From the NCBI GenBank assembly GCA_018401875.1, contig JAGYJZ010000005.1:124001-188000 (forward strand): a stretch of 64,000 nt of DNA, in the 5' to 3' direction. Within the stretch, counting starts at the first letter, position 1. Each line of letters opens with the position of its first letter. The notes beneath the pieces were generated by a model. That model did no database searches and had not been told where the DNA came from. It saw nothing but the letters and a program-made list of their open reading frames with translations. The DNA is from Salibacteraceae bacterium (GTDB taxonomy: Bacteria > Bacteroidota > Bacteroidia > Flavobacteriales_G > Salibacteraceae). Shown in pieces: positions 26,937-35,700 of the stretch. Position numbers and translations under genes: made by a program.

Positions 26937-27629
26937 TTAATTTTTCTCACTTATCTTTTTCAGATAATCTATCTCTTCCTGCTGTTCCTGAATGGCTTTA
27001 ATCAATACCGGAATAAGCGAAGTATAATCAATAGCAAGTTGATCATTTCCGTTGTTTCGAACCAAATCAGGGTAGACTTCATTTAATTCCTGCGCAAGTA
27101 ACCCCATACTATTTTTGCCCGCTTCAATCATTTGAGCTTTTCTGTAATCTGGCGTGTCCTCGGTAATTCCTGCTTCTAAATCATATGATACAGGGTTCAA
27201 TAGTAAAATACTTTCGAGTGAAGAAGTTAAAGGCTGGATATTCTTCTTAAGGCGCTCATCTGAAGTTACAAGTACATTATTAGCCCAAACCTCAGCTGTT
27301 CTTACCTGCCAAAGCGGTTGATTCCAAGTTCCTAACCATACCGAATTACCAAATTGACCATGTAAGCATGGCTCAAGATACGTATTAGAGCCCGTATTAT
27401 TATAAGCTCCTCCTGTTTCGTAGCCGTTTGTGAAGTTTTCAATATAAATCCCACCACCAGTGTTACCGCCTCCTCCTAAAGGAAGGCACTGAAAATAATT
27501 GTCGTGAACCACTTGAAATTCACTATTGGGTAAAGTTGAATTTGGGTCACCAATTTTGAAACTATTGTTATTGTAGACTTTTATTTGTGCATTGCTCGTC
27601 ACCGCACATACTAGAAATGCAACCGACAA
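26937..27629 (-). CDS. Secreted tail-fiber-like protein with S74 intramolecular chaperone domain; out of frame with its best start codon
   Basis: First gene of the accessory operon. The C-terminal peptidase S74 / intramolecular chaperone domain has the Ser-Lys motif TSDERLKKNIQP (Ser123 and Lys128 from the TTG), AQELNEVYPDLV, and a terminal coiled coil (IKAIQEQQEEIDYLKKISEK). Such domains trimerise beta-helical fibres and then cleave themselves. In frame the only conventional start is a TTG at 27629, which gives a truncated signal peptide without a positive end. An ATG at 27673 lies in another frame and is separated by three GTAGGCTT repeats. Deleting one repeat joins them as MKKPTSLLIGSFLSVAFL followed by VCAVTSNAQ. 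I read this as a phase-variable gene in the OFF state; a sequencing error is the alternative. Confidence 0.8.
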   Translation of the reverse strand: MSVAFLVCAVTSNAQIKVYNNNSFKIGDPNSTLPNSEFQVVHDNYFQCLPLGGGGNTGGGIYIENFTNGYETGGAYNNTGSNTYLEPCLHGQFGNSVWLGTWNQPLWQVRTAEVWANNVLVTSDERLKKNIQPLTSSLESILLLNPVSYDLEAGITEDTPDYRKAQMIEAGKNSMGLLAQELNEVYPDLVRNNGNDQLAIDYTSLIPVLIKAIQEQQEEIDYLKKISEKN

Positions 27630-27643
27630 AAAACTACCAATAA

Positions 27644-27667
27644 GTAGGCTTGTAGGCTTGTAGGCTT
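27644..27667 (-). repeat. Three perfect tandem octamers (GTAGGCTT) in signal-peptide codons, putative phase-variation tract
   Basis: Units at 27644-27651, 27652-27659 and 27660-27667 are identical; the coding-strand unit is AAGCCTAC. The unit length is not a multiple of three, so gain or loss of a copy shifts frame. Two or five copies put the ATG at 27673 in frame with the S74 protein; three copies give a stop after 20 codons. Confidence 0.85.
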
Positions 27668-27672
27668 TTTCA

Positions 27673-27713
27673 TTGTTAAAATTTTAACAATAATAATTAT
27701 AAAATTTTAACAA
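27673..27713 (-). promoter_or_regulatory. 18-bp perfect palindrome and overlapping 14-bp direct repeat at the S74 start codon
   Basis: TTGTTAAAATTTTAACAA (27673-27690) is its own reverse complement and shares its last base with the ATG. Its 14-base part TAAAATTTTAACAA occurs again at 27700-27713, 23 bases away. It could be an operator, or an mRNA hairpin over the ribosome entry site. A near-match to the -7 box (AAAGTTTG, 27715-27722 minus) lies just upstream. Confidence 0.6.
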
Positions 27714-27731
27714 TCAAACTTTTACCGTTAT

Positions 27732-28922
27732 TTACTTTATCACTCCCAAGCTCTTTCCCACTTTGGTAAATGCTTCGATGGCTTTGTCAAGATGGGCAGT
27801 TTCGTGCGCAGCCGAAAGCTGAACGCGAATTCTGGCTTGACCTTTTGGCACCACCGGAAAGAAAAATCCAATCACATAAATCCCTTCGTCCAGCAACGCG
27901 TTTGCAAATTTTTGCGACAGGGCAGCATCGTACAACATGATGGGTACTATGGCAGAATCTCCGTCTTTAATATCAAACCCGGCAGCTTTAATTCCTTTCT
28001 TGAAGTAGTTGACATTTTGCTCGAGTTTATCCCTCAAATCTGTGGTTTCTGTCAACAAATCAAACACTGCGATGGACGCACCAACAATGCTTGGAGCAAG
28101 AGAATTACTGAATAAGTAAGGCCTTGAGCGTTGACGCAAGATTTCAATGATTTCCTTCTTTCCTGTGGTAAATCCACCCATTGCGCCACCTAAGGCTTTT
28201 CCGAGTGTGCCCGTGATGATATCAACGCGACCCAACACATTCTTCAATTCCACGGTGCCCCGGCCCGTCTTTCCAATGAAGCCTGTGGCATGGCATTCGT
28301 CAACCATTACCAAGGCATTGTACTTATCGGCCAGGTCGCAAATCTTATCGAGCTGCGCAACGTAGCCATCCATTGAGAACACGCCATCGGTAACGATGAT
28401 CTTAAATCGAGAACCTTCGGCTGCTTGAAGTTGCGTTTCTAAATCGGCCATGTCGCTGTTGGCGTATCGGAAGCGTTTCGCCTTGCAAAGACGAACACCA
28501 TCAATGATACTCGCGTGGTTTAACGCATCTGAAATGATGGCGTCTTCTTCGCCAAACAAAGGCTCAAACACGCCTCCATTGGCATCAAAGGCAGCAGCGT
28601 ATAAAATGGTGTCTTCGGTATGCAAGAAGTCGGCAATTTTCTGTTCTAAGGTTTTATGAATGTCTTGTGTGCCACAAATAAACCGCACTGACGACATTCC
28701 AAAACCATGCGTATCTAATGCATCTTTAGCTGCCTTAACCACTTTTGGATGTGAAGAAAGCCCCAGGTAATTGTTTGAGCAAAAATTCAACACTTCTTGT
28801 CCTGTGCTTATCTTGATCGAAGCACCTTGCTCAGATGTGATTACCCGTTCCTTTTTTAACAGCCCTGCTTCTTCAATTGCTTTGAGTTCAGACTGAAGAT
28901 GATCTTTTAATGTACCGTACAT
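27732..28922 (-). CDS. kbl: Glycine C-acetyltransferase (2-amino-3-ketobutyrate CoA ligase)
   Basis: PLP enzyme that converts 2-amino-3-ketobutyrate and CoA to glycine and acetyl-CoA in threonine breakdown. 396 residues, same as E. coli Kbl. Motifs: [56 protein letters not shown], and the PLP lysine in [15 protein letters not shown] (Lys242). Related alpha-oxoamine synthases (serine palmitoyltransferase, BioF) share the fold, but [17 protein letters not shown] favours Kbl. No threonine dehydrogenase gene is in the window. It is downstream of gdhA but separated by a terminator. Confidence 0.93.
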   Translation of the reverse strand: MYGTLKDHLQSELKAIEEAGLLKKERVITSEQGASIKISTGQEVLNFCSNNYLGLSSHPKVVKAAKDALDTHGFGMSSVRFICGTQDIHKTLEQKIADFLHTEDTILYAAAFDANGGVFEPLFGEEDAIISDALNHASIIDGVRLCKAKRFRYANSDMADLETQLQAAEGSRFKIIVTDGVFSMDGYVAQLDKICDLADKYNALVMVDECHATGFIGKTGRGTVELKNVLGRVDIITGTLGKALGGAMGGFTTGKKEIIEILRQRSRPYLFSNSLAPSIVGASIAVFDLLTETTDLRDKLEQNVNYFKKGIKAAGFDIKDGDSAIVPIMLYDAALSQKFANALLDEGIYVIGFFFPVVPKGQARIRVQLSAAHETAHLDKAIEAFTKVGKSLGVIK

Positions 28923-28935
28923 ATCAATAGAATTT

Positions 28936-28972
28936 TTTTAAAAATAAAAAAGCAGCCGAAACCGACTGCTTT
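28936..28972 (-). terminator. Rho-independent terminator after gdhA
   Basis: Minus-strand stem AAAGCAGTCG / CGGCTGCTTT (10 bp, one G-U) with loop GTTT, followed by a T-rich tail. It lies 24 bases after the gdhA stop and overlaps the kbl leader. Confidence 0.88.
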
Positions 28973-28995
28973 TGATGTTATTGTTTGAAACACAT

Positions 28996-30345
28996 TTAAA
29001 CGTGTCCTTGAGCCACCATGGCATTGGCAACTTTCAAGAAACCCGCTACGTTTGCTCCTTTCACATAGTTGACATAACCATCGCTGTCGGCACCGTATTG
29101 AACACATGCTTCGTGGATGCTGTTCATAATGCCGTGAAGTTTTTCGTCTACTTCTTCTCTCGTCCAGCTCAATCGCAATGAGTTTTGGCTCATTTCTAAT
29201 CCTGAAGTAGCAACACCACCAGCATTTGATGCCTTACCCGGTGCGAACAGCAATTTAGCTTTGTGGAAAATTTCAATGGCTTCTGGTGTGCATGGCATGT
29301 TAGCTCCTTCGCTCACACAAATAGCACCGTTAGCAACCAACGCTTTCGCTTCGTCACCGTTCAATTCATTTTGAGTAGCACATGGCAGAGCGATATCACA
29401 TTTCACTGACCATGGACGCTTGCCTTCGTGGAATTCAGCTTTAAACTTGTCAGCATATTCTTTGATCCTTCCACGTCTGTTGTTTTTCAAATCCATGATG
29501 AACGCCAATTTCTCAGCGTTGATTCCGTCTTTATCGTAAACGAAACCAGAAGAGTCTGACATGGTAACCACTTTCGCTCCGAGTTGCGTTGCTTTTTCAC
29601 ATGCGTATTGCGCTACGTTTCCGCTACCAGAAATAACGACTGTTTTCCCTTCAAAACTTTGACCTTTTGTTTGAAGCATATTTTGAGCGAAGTAAACGTT
29701 ACCGTAACCTGTTGCTTCTGGGCGGATCAAACTTCCACCGTACTCGCGACCTTTACCAGTAAGAACACCTGTAAACTCGTTTCTCAATCGTTTGTATTGA
29801 CCGAATAAATACCCAATCTCGCGACCTCCCACACCGATGTCTCCAGCCGGCACGTCCGTATCAGCACCAATATACTTCGACAACTCTGTCATAAAGCTTT
29901 GGCAAAAACGCATCACTTCATTGTCTGATTTTCCTTTTGGGTCAAAATCAGAGCCACCTTTACCACCGCCCATTGGAAGTGTAGTCAAGGAGTTTTTAAA
30001 CACTTGTTCGAACGCCAAAAACTTAAGGATACTCAAGTTCACTGATGGGTGAAAACGAAGACCGCCTTTGTATGGCCCGATGGCTGAATTCATTTGAATT
30101 CGGTAACCTCTGTTTACCTGAAATGCGCCTTTATCATCGATCCATGGCACACGGAACATAATTACTCTTTCTGGCTCAACGATTCGATTAAGAATGTTGG
30201 CGTCTTGGTAAGCCTTATTTTCTGCGATATAAGGAATAACCGTTTCAGCAACTTCATGAACTGCTTGGAGGAACTCTGTTTCATTTGGATTCTTCGCTTT
30301 AACCGAATCCATGAAGCTTGATATTTGTGCTTGATATTTTCTCAT
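28996..30345 (-). CDS. gdhA: Glutamate dehydrogenase, NADP-type family
   Basis: Assimilates ammonium by reductive amination of 2-oxoglutarate. 449 residues, the size of the hexameric NADP-dependent type. Motifs: GPYKGGLRFHPSVN, LPMGGGKGGSDFDPKGKSD with the catalytic lysine, PAGDIGVGGREIGYLFGQYKR, RPEATGYG and the Rossmann motif VVISGSGNVAQYACEK; later ALPCATQNELNGDEA and EGANMPCTPEA. Cofactor preference (NADPH) is inferred from family. It has an exact -7 box and its own terminator, so it is monocistronic. Confidence 0.96.
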   Translation of the reverse strand: MRKYQAQISSFMDSVKAKNPNETEFLQAVHEVAETVIPYIAENKAYQDANILNRIVEPERVIMFRVPWIDDKGAFQVNRGYRIQMNSAIGPYKGGLRFHPSVNLSILKFLAFEQVFKNSLTTLPMGGGKGGSDFDPKGKSDNEVMRFCQSFMTELSKYIGADTDVPAGDIGVGGREIGYLFGQYKRLRNEFTGVLTGKGREYGGSLIRPEATGYGNVYFAQNMLQTKGQSFEGKTVVISGSGNVAQYACEKATQLGAKVVTMSDSSGFVYDKDGINAEKLAFIMDLKNNRRGRIKEYADKFKAEFHEGKRPWSVKCDIALPCATQNELNGDEAKALVANGAICVSEGANMPCTPEAIEIFHKAKLLFAPGKASNAGGVATSGLEMSQNSLRLSWTREEVDEKLHGIMNSIHEACVQYGADSDGYVNYVKGANVAGFLKVANAMVAQGHV

Positions 30346-30377
30346 TGTGAACGTGTTAAGTCTGTATTAAAGTGGAG

Positions 30378-30385
30378 CAAAAGTA
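30378..30385 (-). promoter_or_regulatory. Predicted -7 box of gdhA
   Basis: TACTTTTG on the minus strand, exact TAnnTTTG, 32 bases before the ATG; no clear TTG at -33. Confidence 0.6.
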
Positions 30386-30423
30386 TTAGATTTTGAATCG
30401 CGAAAATGCATTTTTTATTTACT

Positions 30424-31209
30424 TCAATTGGTATACTTAACACGGTATAAATCAACCTGTTCCAGCCAATATCTTTTCGACACATCCATCGCGTCAAGGA
30501 AGTAAAACTCACCTCCCCAATTGTGTTTCACACGTTTAAATACTTTGATGTCGATGCCTTCTTTTACCACGATGCGCAGCACCTCGTGATTATCCAGCGT
30601 AAATGTCACTTCAGTTATGCCATCATTGAGCTGCGAAAAATCTTCTTTTACTTTCTCATCCTTCGCCTTTTCACTGACCACGGTTGGTTGTTTTTCTGCC
30701 GTCTTCACTTCTTTAGGCTCAGGTGTTTTTTTCGTTACTGCAGGTGGCGTTTTAAGGATTGGCTCTTTTACCACAACGGCAGAATCTGTTTCTTCTTCAG
30801 CGGAAACAACCGTCAATTCTGGCGTGACCGTTTGACGAGTTTCTATTGATCGGCTTGCCTTCACCTGCATCTGCTGCGCTGCTTTTGTAGGCGCGCTCAC
30901 ATAGATTGAATCCACTGCTCGCGCGGCATTTTTAGCCATTAAGATATCCAAATCATTCACTTTTGAAACCAACCATTGCTCCATTTCAGGATTGTATTGA
31001 ATGGCTTCATCGTAAGTCATGCGTGCGAGAACGTACTCTTTTGCCTTAAATGCTTTGTCTGCTTTCTCGAGCAGTTTATTGTATTTTTCTTCGGCTGCGA
31101 TCATCGCTTCAAACTCTTCCTTAGCCTTTTGATCGCGTTTGTTTAATGGCCTTTGAGCCATGGCTTGAAAAGCAAGAAAAAACACCAAAATTGAAAGTAT
31201 CCACTTCAT
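30424..31209 (-). CDS. Exported protein with TPR-like region, unknown function
   Basis: A 261-residue protein from the chosen start MKWILSILV (31209), which overlaps the Nudix stop as ATGA; an in-frame start 7 codons upstream is possible. The signal peptide ends AFQAMAQ. Residues about 20-75 hold one TPR-like helix pair (YNKLLEKADKAFKAKEYVLARMTYDEAIQYNPE). A low-complexity Pro/Lys/Glu/Val stretch (about 120-180) is probably a flexible periplasmic linker. The C-terminal 70 residues (ITEVTFTLDNHEVLRIVVKEG) are unassigned. Similar TPR-plus-linker proteins occur in Bacteroidota envelopes, but I cannot name a role. Confidence 0.72.
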   Translation of the reverse strand: MKWILSILVFFLAFQAMAQRPLNKRDQKAKEEFEAMIAAEEKYNKLLEKADKAFKAKEYVLARMTYDEAIQYNPEMEQWLVSKVNDLDILMAKNAARAVDSIYVSAPTKAAQQMQVKASRSIETRQTVTPELTVVSAEEETDSAVVVKEPILKTPPAVTKKTPEPKEVKTAEKQPTVVSEKAKDEKVKEDFSQLNDGITEVTFTLDNHEVLRIVVKEGIDIKVFKRVKHNWGGEFYFLDAMDVSKRYWLEQVDLYRVKYTN

Positions 31210-31841
31210 AATATTCCTTTTAACATCCATTTTATTTCACTGAGCATCATCGCTGTGGCACCCCAAATTTGGTGGCCTTCGTGTTCGAAATAGGGCGAAT
31301 TAATCCTGATGCCATCGTTTAATTTAATACTGCCGTTCACAATCAATCTATCGTCAAGCAGTTTTGACAATGGCAGAAAGATAACGTTCTCTACCTCGCG
31401 TTTATTCTCACTCAATGGAGGAAGTTCTTCCAAAAAAAAGAGAAAAGGGTGTACCAAGAAGCGGCTTGGCGGAATATAGACTTGCGAAATTGGTCGGATG
31501 AGTTTTGGAGCTTCTCTATGAATACCCACTTCTTCCTCCATTTCTCTTAAAGCCGTATCGATCAAAGTTTGATCTTCTTCTTCCACTTTTCCACCTGGAA
31601 AGCTTATTTGCCCGCTGTGCACTCCATGATACGATTGCCTTTTGATGAGTATAATATTGGCCTCACCTTCCAGTGGAAACACAGTCGCAGCAACAGAGCT
31701 TTGCCTCGGGTTTTCGTCTTGTTGAAACGCAATTATACGCTGCTGTGCCAAGACGGGTAAAATGGCATCGTGGGCTTGTTGCCCGGGCAAAGGCTGGTCA
31801 ATTAAATCGTGTGATCGAGCTAAAAGGTAATCAAACCTCAT
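31206..31841 (-). CDS. Nudix hydrolase, CoA pyrophosphatase-like
   Basis: 211 residues. The Nudix box is intact: GGKVEEEDQTLIDTALREMEEEVGI (G-x5-E-x7-RE-x-x-EE-x-G). It is preceded by HSGQISFPGG, the extra motif of the NudL/YeaB CoA pyrophosphatase group, which cleaves CoA to 4'-phosphopantetheine and 3',5'-ADP. It overlaps the BadF-family kinase by 11 bases upstream and the TPR-like gene by 4 bases downstream, so all three are one operon. Substrate assignment is by motif only. Confidence 0.88.
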   Translation of the reverse strand: MRFDYLLARSHDLIDQPLPGQQAHDAILPVLAQQRIIAFQQDENPRQSSVAATVFPLEGEANIILIKRQSYHGVHSGQISFPGGKVEEEDQTLIDTALREMEEEVGIHREAPKLIRPISQVYIPPSRFLVHPFLFFLEELPPLSENKREVENVIFLPLSKLLDDRLIVNGSIKLNDGIRINSPYFEHEGHQIWGATAMMLSEIKWMLKGIL

Positions 31842-32679
31842 GTTCGTTTAAGTGGTATCTCACCAATGCATTGATTGGCTTGCGTTCAAAAATCCCAGGG
31901 GTTAAACCAAACTCTTTTAACACGTGTCGAAGTTCAGTTTCGAATTCGCAAGCGATTGAGCCCAAAAAATGATGCGGCCATTCGGGATGCGCATATTTTA
32001 TTAAATGCTTCTCCACAAACTCTGAAAAAACATCGTGCAAGAGCTTCTGAATGAATTCTGAATCACGAAACTCAGAACAAATAGGCGCGAATGATGCCAC
32101 AAATGTGTTAGGCAAGGGATCGTGATACACATGATCGAGCACTTCGTCTTTGTCAAATTTGTATACTGAGTCTATGTGCTTTGCGATATCTGCTGGCATG
32201 TCTCTGTAGCAACGTGCGCGAATCAGTTCTTTGCCAATGTGCCCTCCGCTTCCTTCATCGCCAAGCACAAAGCCAAGGTTGTCTATGTTGTCGAGAATCT
32301 TCATTCCATCGTAAAGGCAAGAATTAGAACCTGTGCCTAAAATACTCGCGACACCTTGGGTAAACTGACAGGCTGCTCTGGCGGCACCCAACAAATCGTG
32401 ATATACAAACACCTTTTCGCAGGAGGAAGCATTGCTCAAGGCATCATTTACAATTTGATTTCGCTTTTGATTGGAACATCCCGCACCGTAAAAATGGATC
32501 GCCTTTAGGCGGCTGACCATTTCTGGAGGAATAGTTGATTGAAAAACTTCTTCAATCTTTTTTTGATGCACATAAAATGGATTCAGACCCATCGAAACGA
32601 ATCGAAACTCACTCTTACTTAATTCATCAACAAGAACCCAGTCGGTTTTTGTCGATCCGCTGTCTGCTATACATATCAC
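31831..32679 (-). CDS. BadF/BadG/BcrA/BcrD-type ATPase, putative N-acetylglucosamine kinase
   Basis: ASKHA-fold sugar kinase of 282 residues. The N-terminal phosphate-binding strand reads CIADSGSTKTDWVLVDE, the second is LGTGSNSCLYDG, and the family's LGDEGSGGHIGKELI is present. Bacteroidota members are annotated as N-acetylglucosamine kinases, which fits amino-sugar salvage; activity is inferred. The start is GTG at 32679, four bases after an exact -7 box TATGTTTG, so the mRNA may be leaderless. Confidence 0.87.
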   Translation of the reverse strand: MICIADSGSTKTDWVLVDELSKSEFRFVSMGLNPFYVHQKKIEEVFQSTIPPEMVSRLKAIHFYGAGCSNQKRNQIVNDALSNASSCEKVFVYHDLLGAARAACQFTQGVASILGTGSNSCLYDGMKILDNIDNLGFVLGDEGSGGHIGKELIRARCYRDMPADIAKHIDSVYKFDKDEVLDHVYHDPLPNTFVASFAPICSEFRDSEFIQKLLHDVFSEFVEKHLIKYAHPEWPHHFLGSIACEFETELRHVLKEFGLTPGIFERKPINALVRYHLNEHEV

Positions 32680-32683
32680 GGTG

Positions 32684-32691
32684 CAAACATA
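32684..32691 (-). promoter_or_regulatory. Predicted -7 box of the BadF-type kinase, 4 bases from the start
   Basis: TATGTTTG on the minus strand, then CACC, then GTG. Same geometry as pyrH, trhO, the GH3 gene and the small lipoprotein. Confidence 0.65.
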
Positions 32692-32737
32692 TTAGCCTAA
32701 AGGTTGTGTGCGGAAAAAATATTTATGTTTTAAACGA

Positions 32738-32767
32738 AAAAGCCCCACGCTGCAGCGTGGGGCTTTT
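32738..32767 (-). terminator. Rho-independent terminator after the large CHU_C gene
   Basis: Perfect 13-bp palindromic stem AAAAGCCCCACGC / GCGTGGGGCTTTT with loop TGCA and a T-run on the minus strand. It is 15 bases past the stop at 32782 and, being symmetric, could act in both directions. Confidence 0.93.
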
Positions 32768-32781
32768 CAATTCGTTTTACT

Positions 32782-35700
32782 CTACTGTTTGTTTCGAATG
32801 AGGGTGAGATCACCGCGCCATTCCACTGATTCAGCATCGAGTGTTTCTTCTTTTCCAGTAACTACATAAAAGTATGTGCCATCCGGTTCGTTACCACCAT
32901 CCCAGAAATCATCGATTTTTTCTGTCTGGAAAACTTTGGTTCCCCAGCGGTTGTAAATCTTCAAACTAAAATCAGAGATGCCTTCGATATCCCACACGAA
33001 GAAGTCGTTGTGATTATCGCCATTTGGCGTAAACACATTCGGAATATAGAAATTAGTCACCCGGTCTGTTCGGACAAATAATTTGTGCGTGTCTGTACAT
33101 TGTCCATTATCAGCAACCAAACGCACTAGGTAAGTTCCGATTTCTTCGAATATAAATGATCGAGGATCTTCGTTATTCACATCTTCGCTCATGTAGTCGC
33201 CAAAATCCCAAGTGTACGTTAAGTTTCCAGAGTCAGGTTGACTTAGATTAAAGAACGTAAGCTCTAGAGGTACATTTCCTAACAACAACCCACCTGCTGC
33301 GATAGACACATCAGAAGATGATGTATCGGCAACAAACAATGCCGCTGGACTTGGCTTGACGATGGTCATCAACCTTGAGTAATTACTCTCGCAACCATAT
33401 TTACTCACTTGTGTACCATAAATCGTTGTCGGCATATCTACCAGTTCGCCATAGTAAAATGGATTTCCAGCGCCTAACAATTCCATGTCTTCAATCGTAG
33501 GTATGCTATCAAGGTTTTCAGTAATTCCATCCCATGAATACCACTTGTAAGTGTTACTCAATAGTCCATCGCCTCTCACAGTCCAATTATCGCCTTGGCA
33601 ATAAGGTCCACCTCCATGCACTTTTGGCCTAACTGGCGTGCGCGCAATTCTCACTTCTACTTCTTCTTTATTGTAGCACGTTGTTACGGTGTCATACAAT
33701 TCGTAGGTCAAGGTATAAACTCCCTCGCCAATTTCGCTTGGCATGAAGTAACCATCGTGCAATCCAACCAAGCTTCCGCCCCATCTTCCGTCTTCGCGGG
33801 CTGTTTCAAGCTGAACGCTGTCTAAGATATTATCGCAGTAAACACTGTCTGCACCAAAGATTGAAGCATCTGGTAGAAGGCTAATTAAAAGCTCCTTGGT
33901 TGTAGAAGTTCCGCACAATCCTTCAATGGTATATGTTATGCTATACGAACCTGCTTTCTTCCCTTCGGTATCGAAATAAAACTCACCTGAACCTTCTGGA
34001 TTCTCAAAAATCTCATCTCCTATCCAAGTTCCAAACGGATCGCCTTCAAAGTCATTCAAATGAATCAAAAGTTCTTCGCCAGCGCAGATTTTTGGTAAGC
34101 TATCGATACGAGAACTGAATTCGTTGATCACTCGAATATCAATTGAATCCATATTCACACACCCACTGTCATTGATCGTATGATAAATACGAACCGTATC
34201 GGGCGCGGTATTGGCATAAGCACTTGGATCGAACTCACCGGTAGCATTGGTGTTCGGCCCGACCCATGTACCTCCAGTAACAAAGCCCTCTAACTGCTCA
34301 GACTCGCTGAATTTACAGAAAGGACCTTCAGTGGCAACTCGGGCATCAGGCAATCCTTTCACTCGAATATTTAACTGTGAGGTGTTGGCGCAAACTCCTT
34401 GCAACACATAGGTAATTGTAACCGTAGTATCATTCCCAAATCCTGGATTTACGATATCGGGCGCAAACACACCAGCGTTTCCATTCACGATACCTGGGCC
34501 TAAGAAGGTTCCACCAGGAGTTTGTGAAACCAGGGTATCTAATCCATCCGTTGAACAGTAAACCACCGTATCAACCGTTCCACCATTAACAGGTGACAGC
34601 ATTACTGGAAACTGATTAAATACTTCAATAACAATGGTGTCGGTATTCCCACAAGTGGGAGTTAAGTTACTCGTTACCACGTATGCCGTAGTTTGAGACG
34701 GGTGAATCCATGGCTCTTGGCAGATCGCACAGCCAAAGTTTTGACCCACAATGATCGGATCTCCATACAACACAGACCATGAAAAGGTGTCTCCTCCGTT
34801 AGCATTTAATGTGATTGTATCCAAGCTGCAGATGGAAGTATCCGGACCTAAAAATGTTGCCGGACTAATGCGAATAGTGTAGTTATAAATATTAAATCCT
34901 GTTACAGGACAGTTGTCATCTTCAACCGTAATATTGAACGAAACAACTGATTGCGCTACGGGCACTGAATTCCATTGAATGTGCACGGTGTCAGGATTTC
35001 CACCTTGAACGCTCCAAGTGGCACCGGGCAGAACTTGGTCAATGTTACATGAGATCGTGAGGCTATCGTTCGAAAAATTTCCAGTCGTATCTAAGTCAAA
35101 CACTGCCACATCAAAAGAAAAGTCCTGACCTACGCATACTTCGATGGTATTTGGCCCAACTTGAGCACCTGAACCCTGAAAGTTGAGAAGCCCATTGGTA
35201 TCTTGTTGAGGCGCTATATTAAGGCATGAATCTGTTACAATAAATTGAACGTCACGTTGGGTTGAGCTTACGAGTGCCCCTGTTTCTTGATCGTACTCCG
35301 AAACTTTTACAGCAATGGCGTAATTCGATGCTATGGCAAAGGGATCTTTATAGGCCACAAAAGTCAACTCTCCAGTAGCAGGATCGATGTTCACGTTTGG
35401 CATTGGATGCACACCTGAAAATACATATGGTGGAGGACTTGTATAATTAATGTAATTGAAACCAGTAACGTTGTTATGGCCAGAAATTGCAGTGTCTAAC
35501 TCCCAATACAAACTATCTCCGTCTTGCTCAGCAACACCCCAGTTATAGGTCACCTGCTGCCCATCGCAGAAGAATGGAATCGGCTTGTTGGTTGTAAATC
35601 GAGGTGAACTATTATTTGGATAGGTATTTTGTCGAAGGGTGGTGTAAGAACCTATGGTTGGTTGACCAACGTAGTTATACCCCGTATTTCGAGCCGCCAC

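Noticed and set aside
27691-27713. AT-rich repeats as a short CRISPR-like or IS-end structure
   Set aside because: Only two copies, no spacers, no transposase or target duplication; an operator or leader hairpin explains them better.
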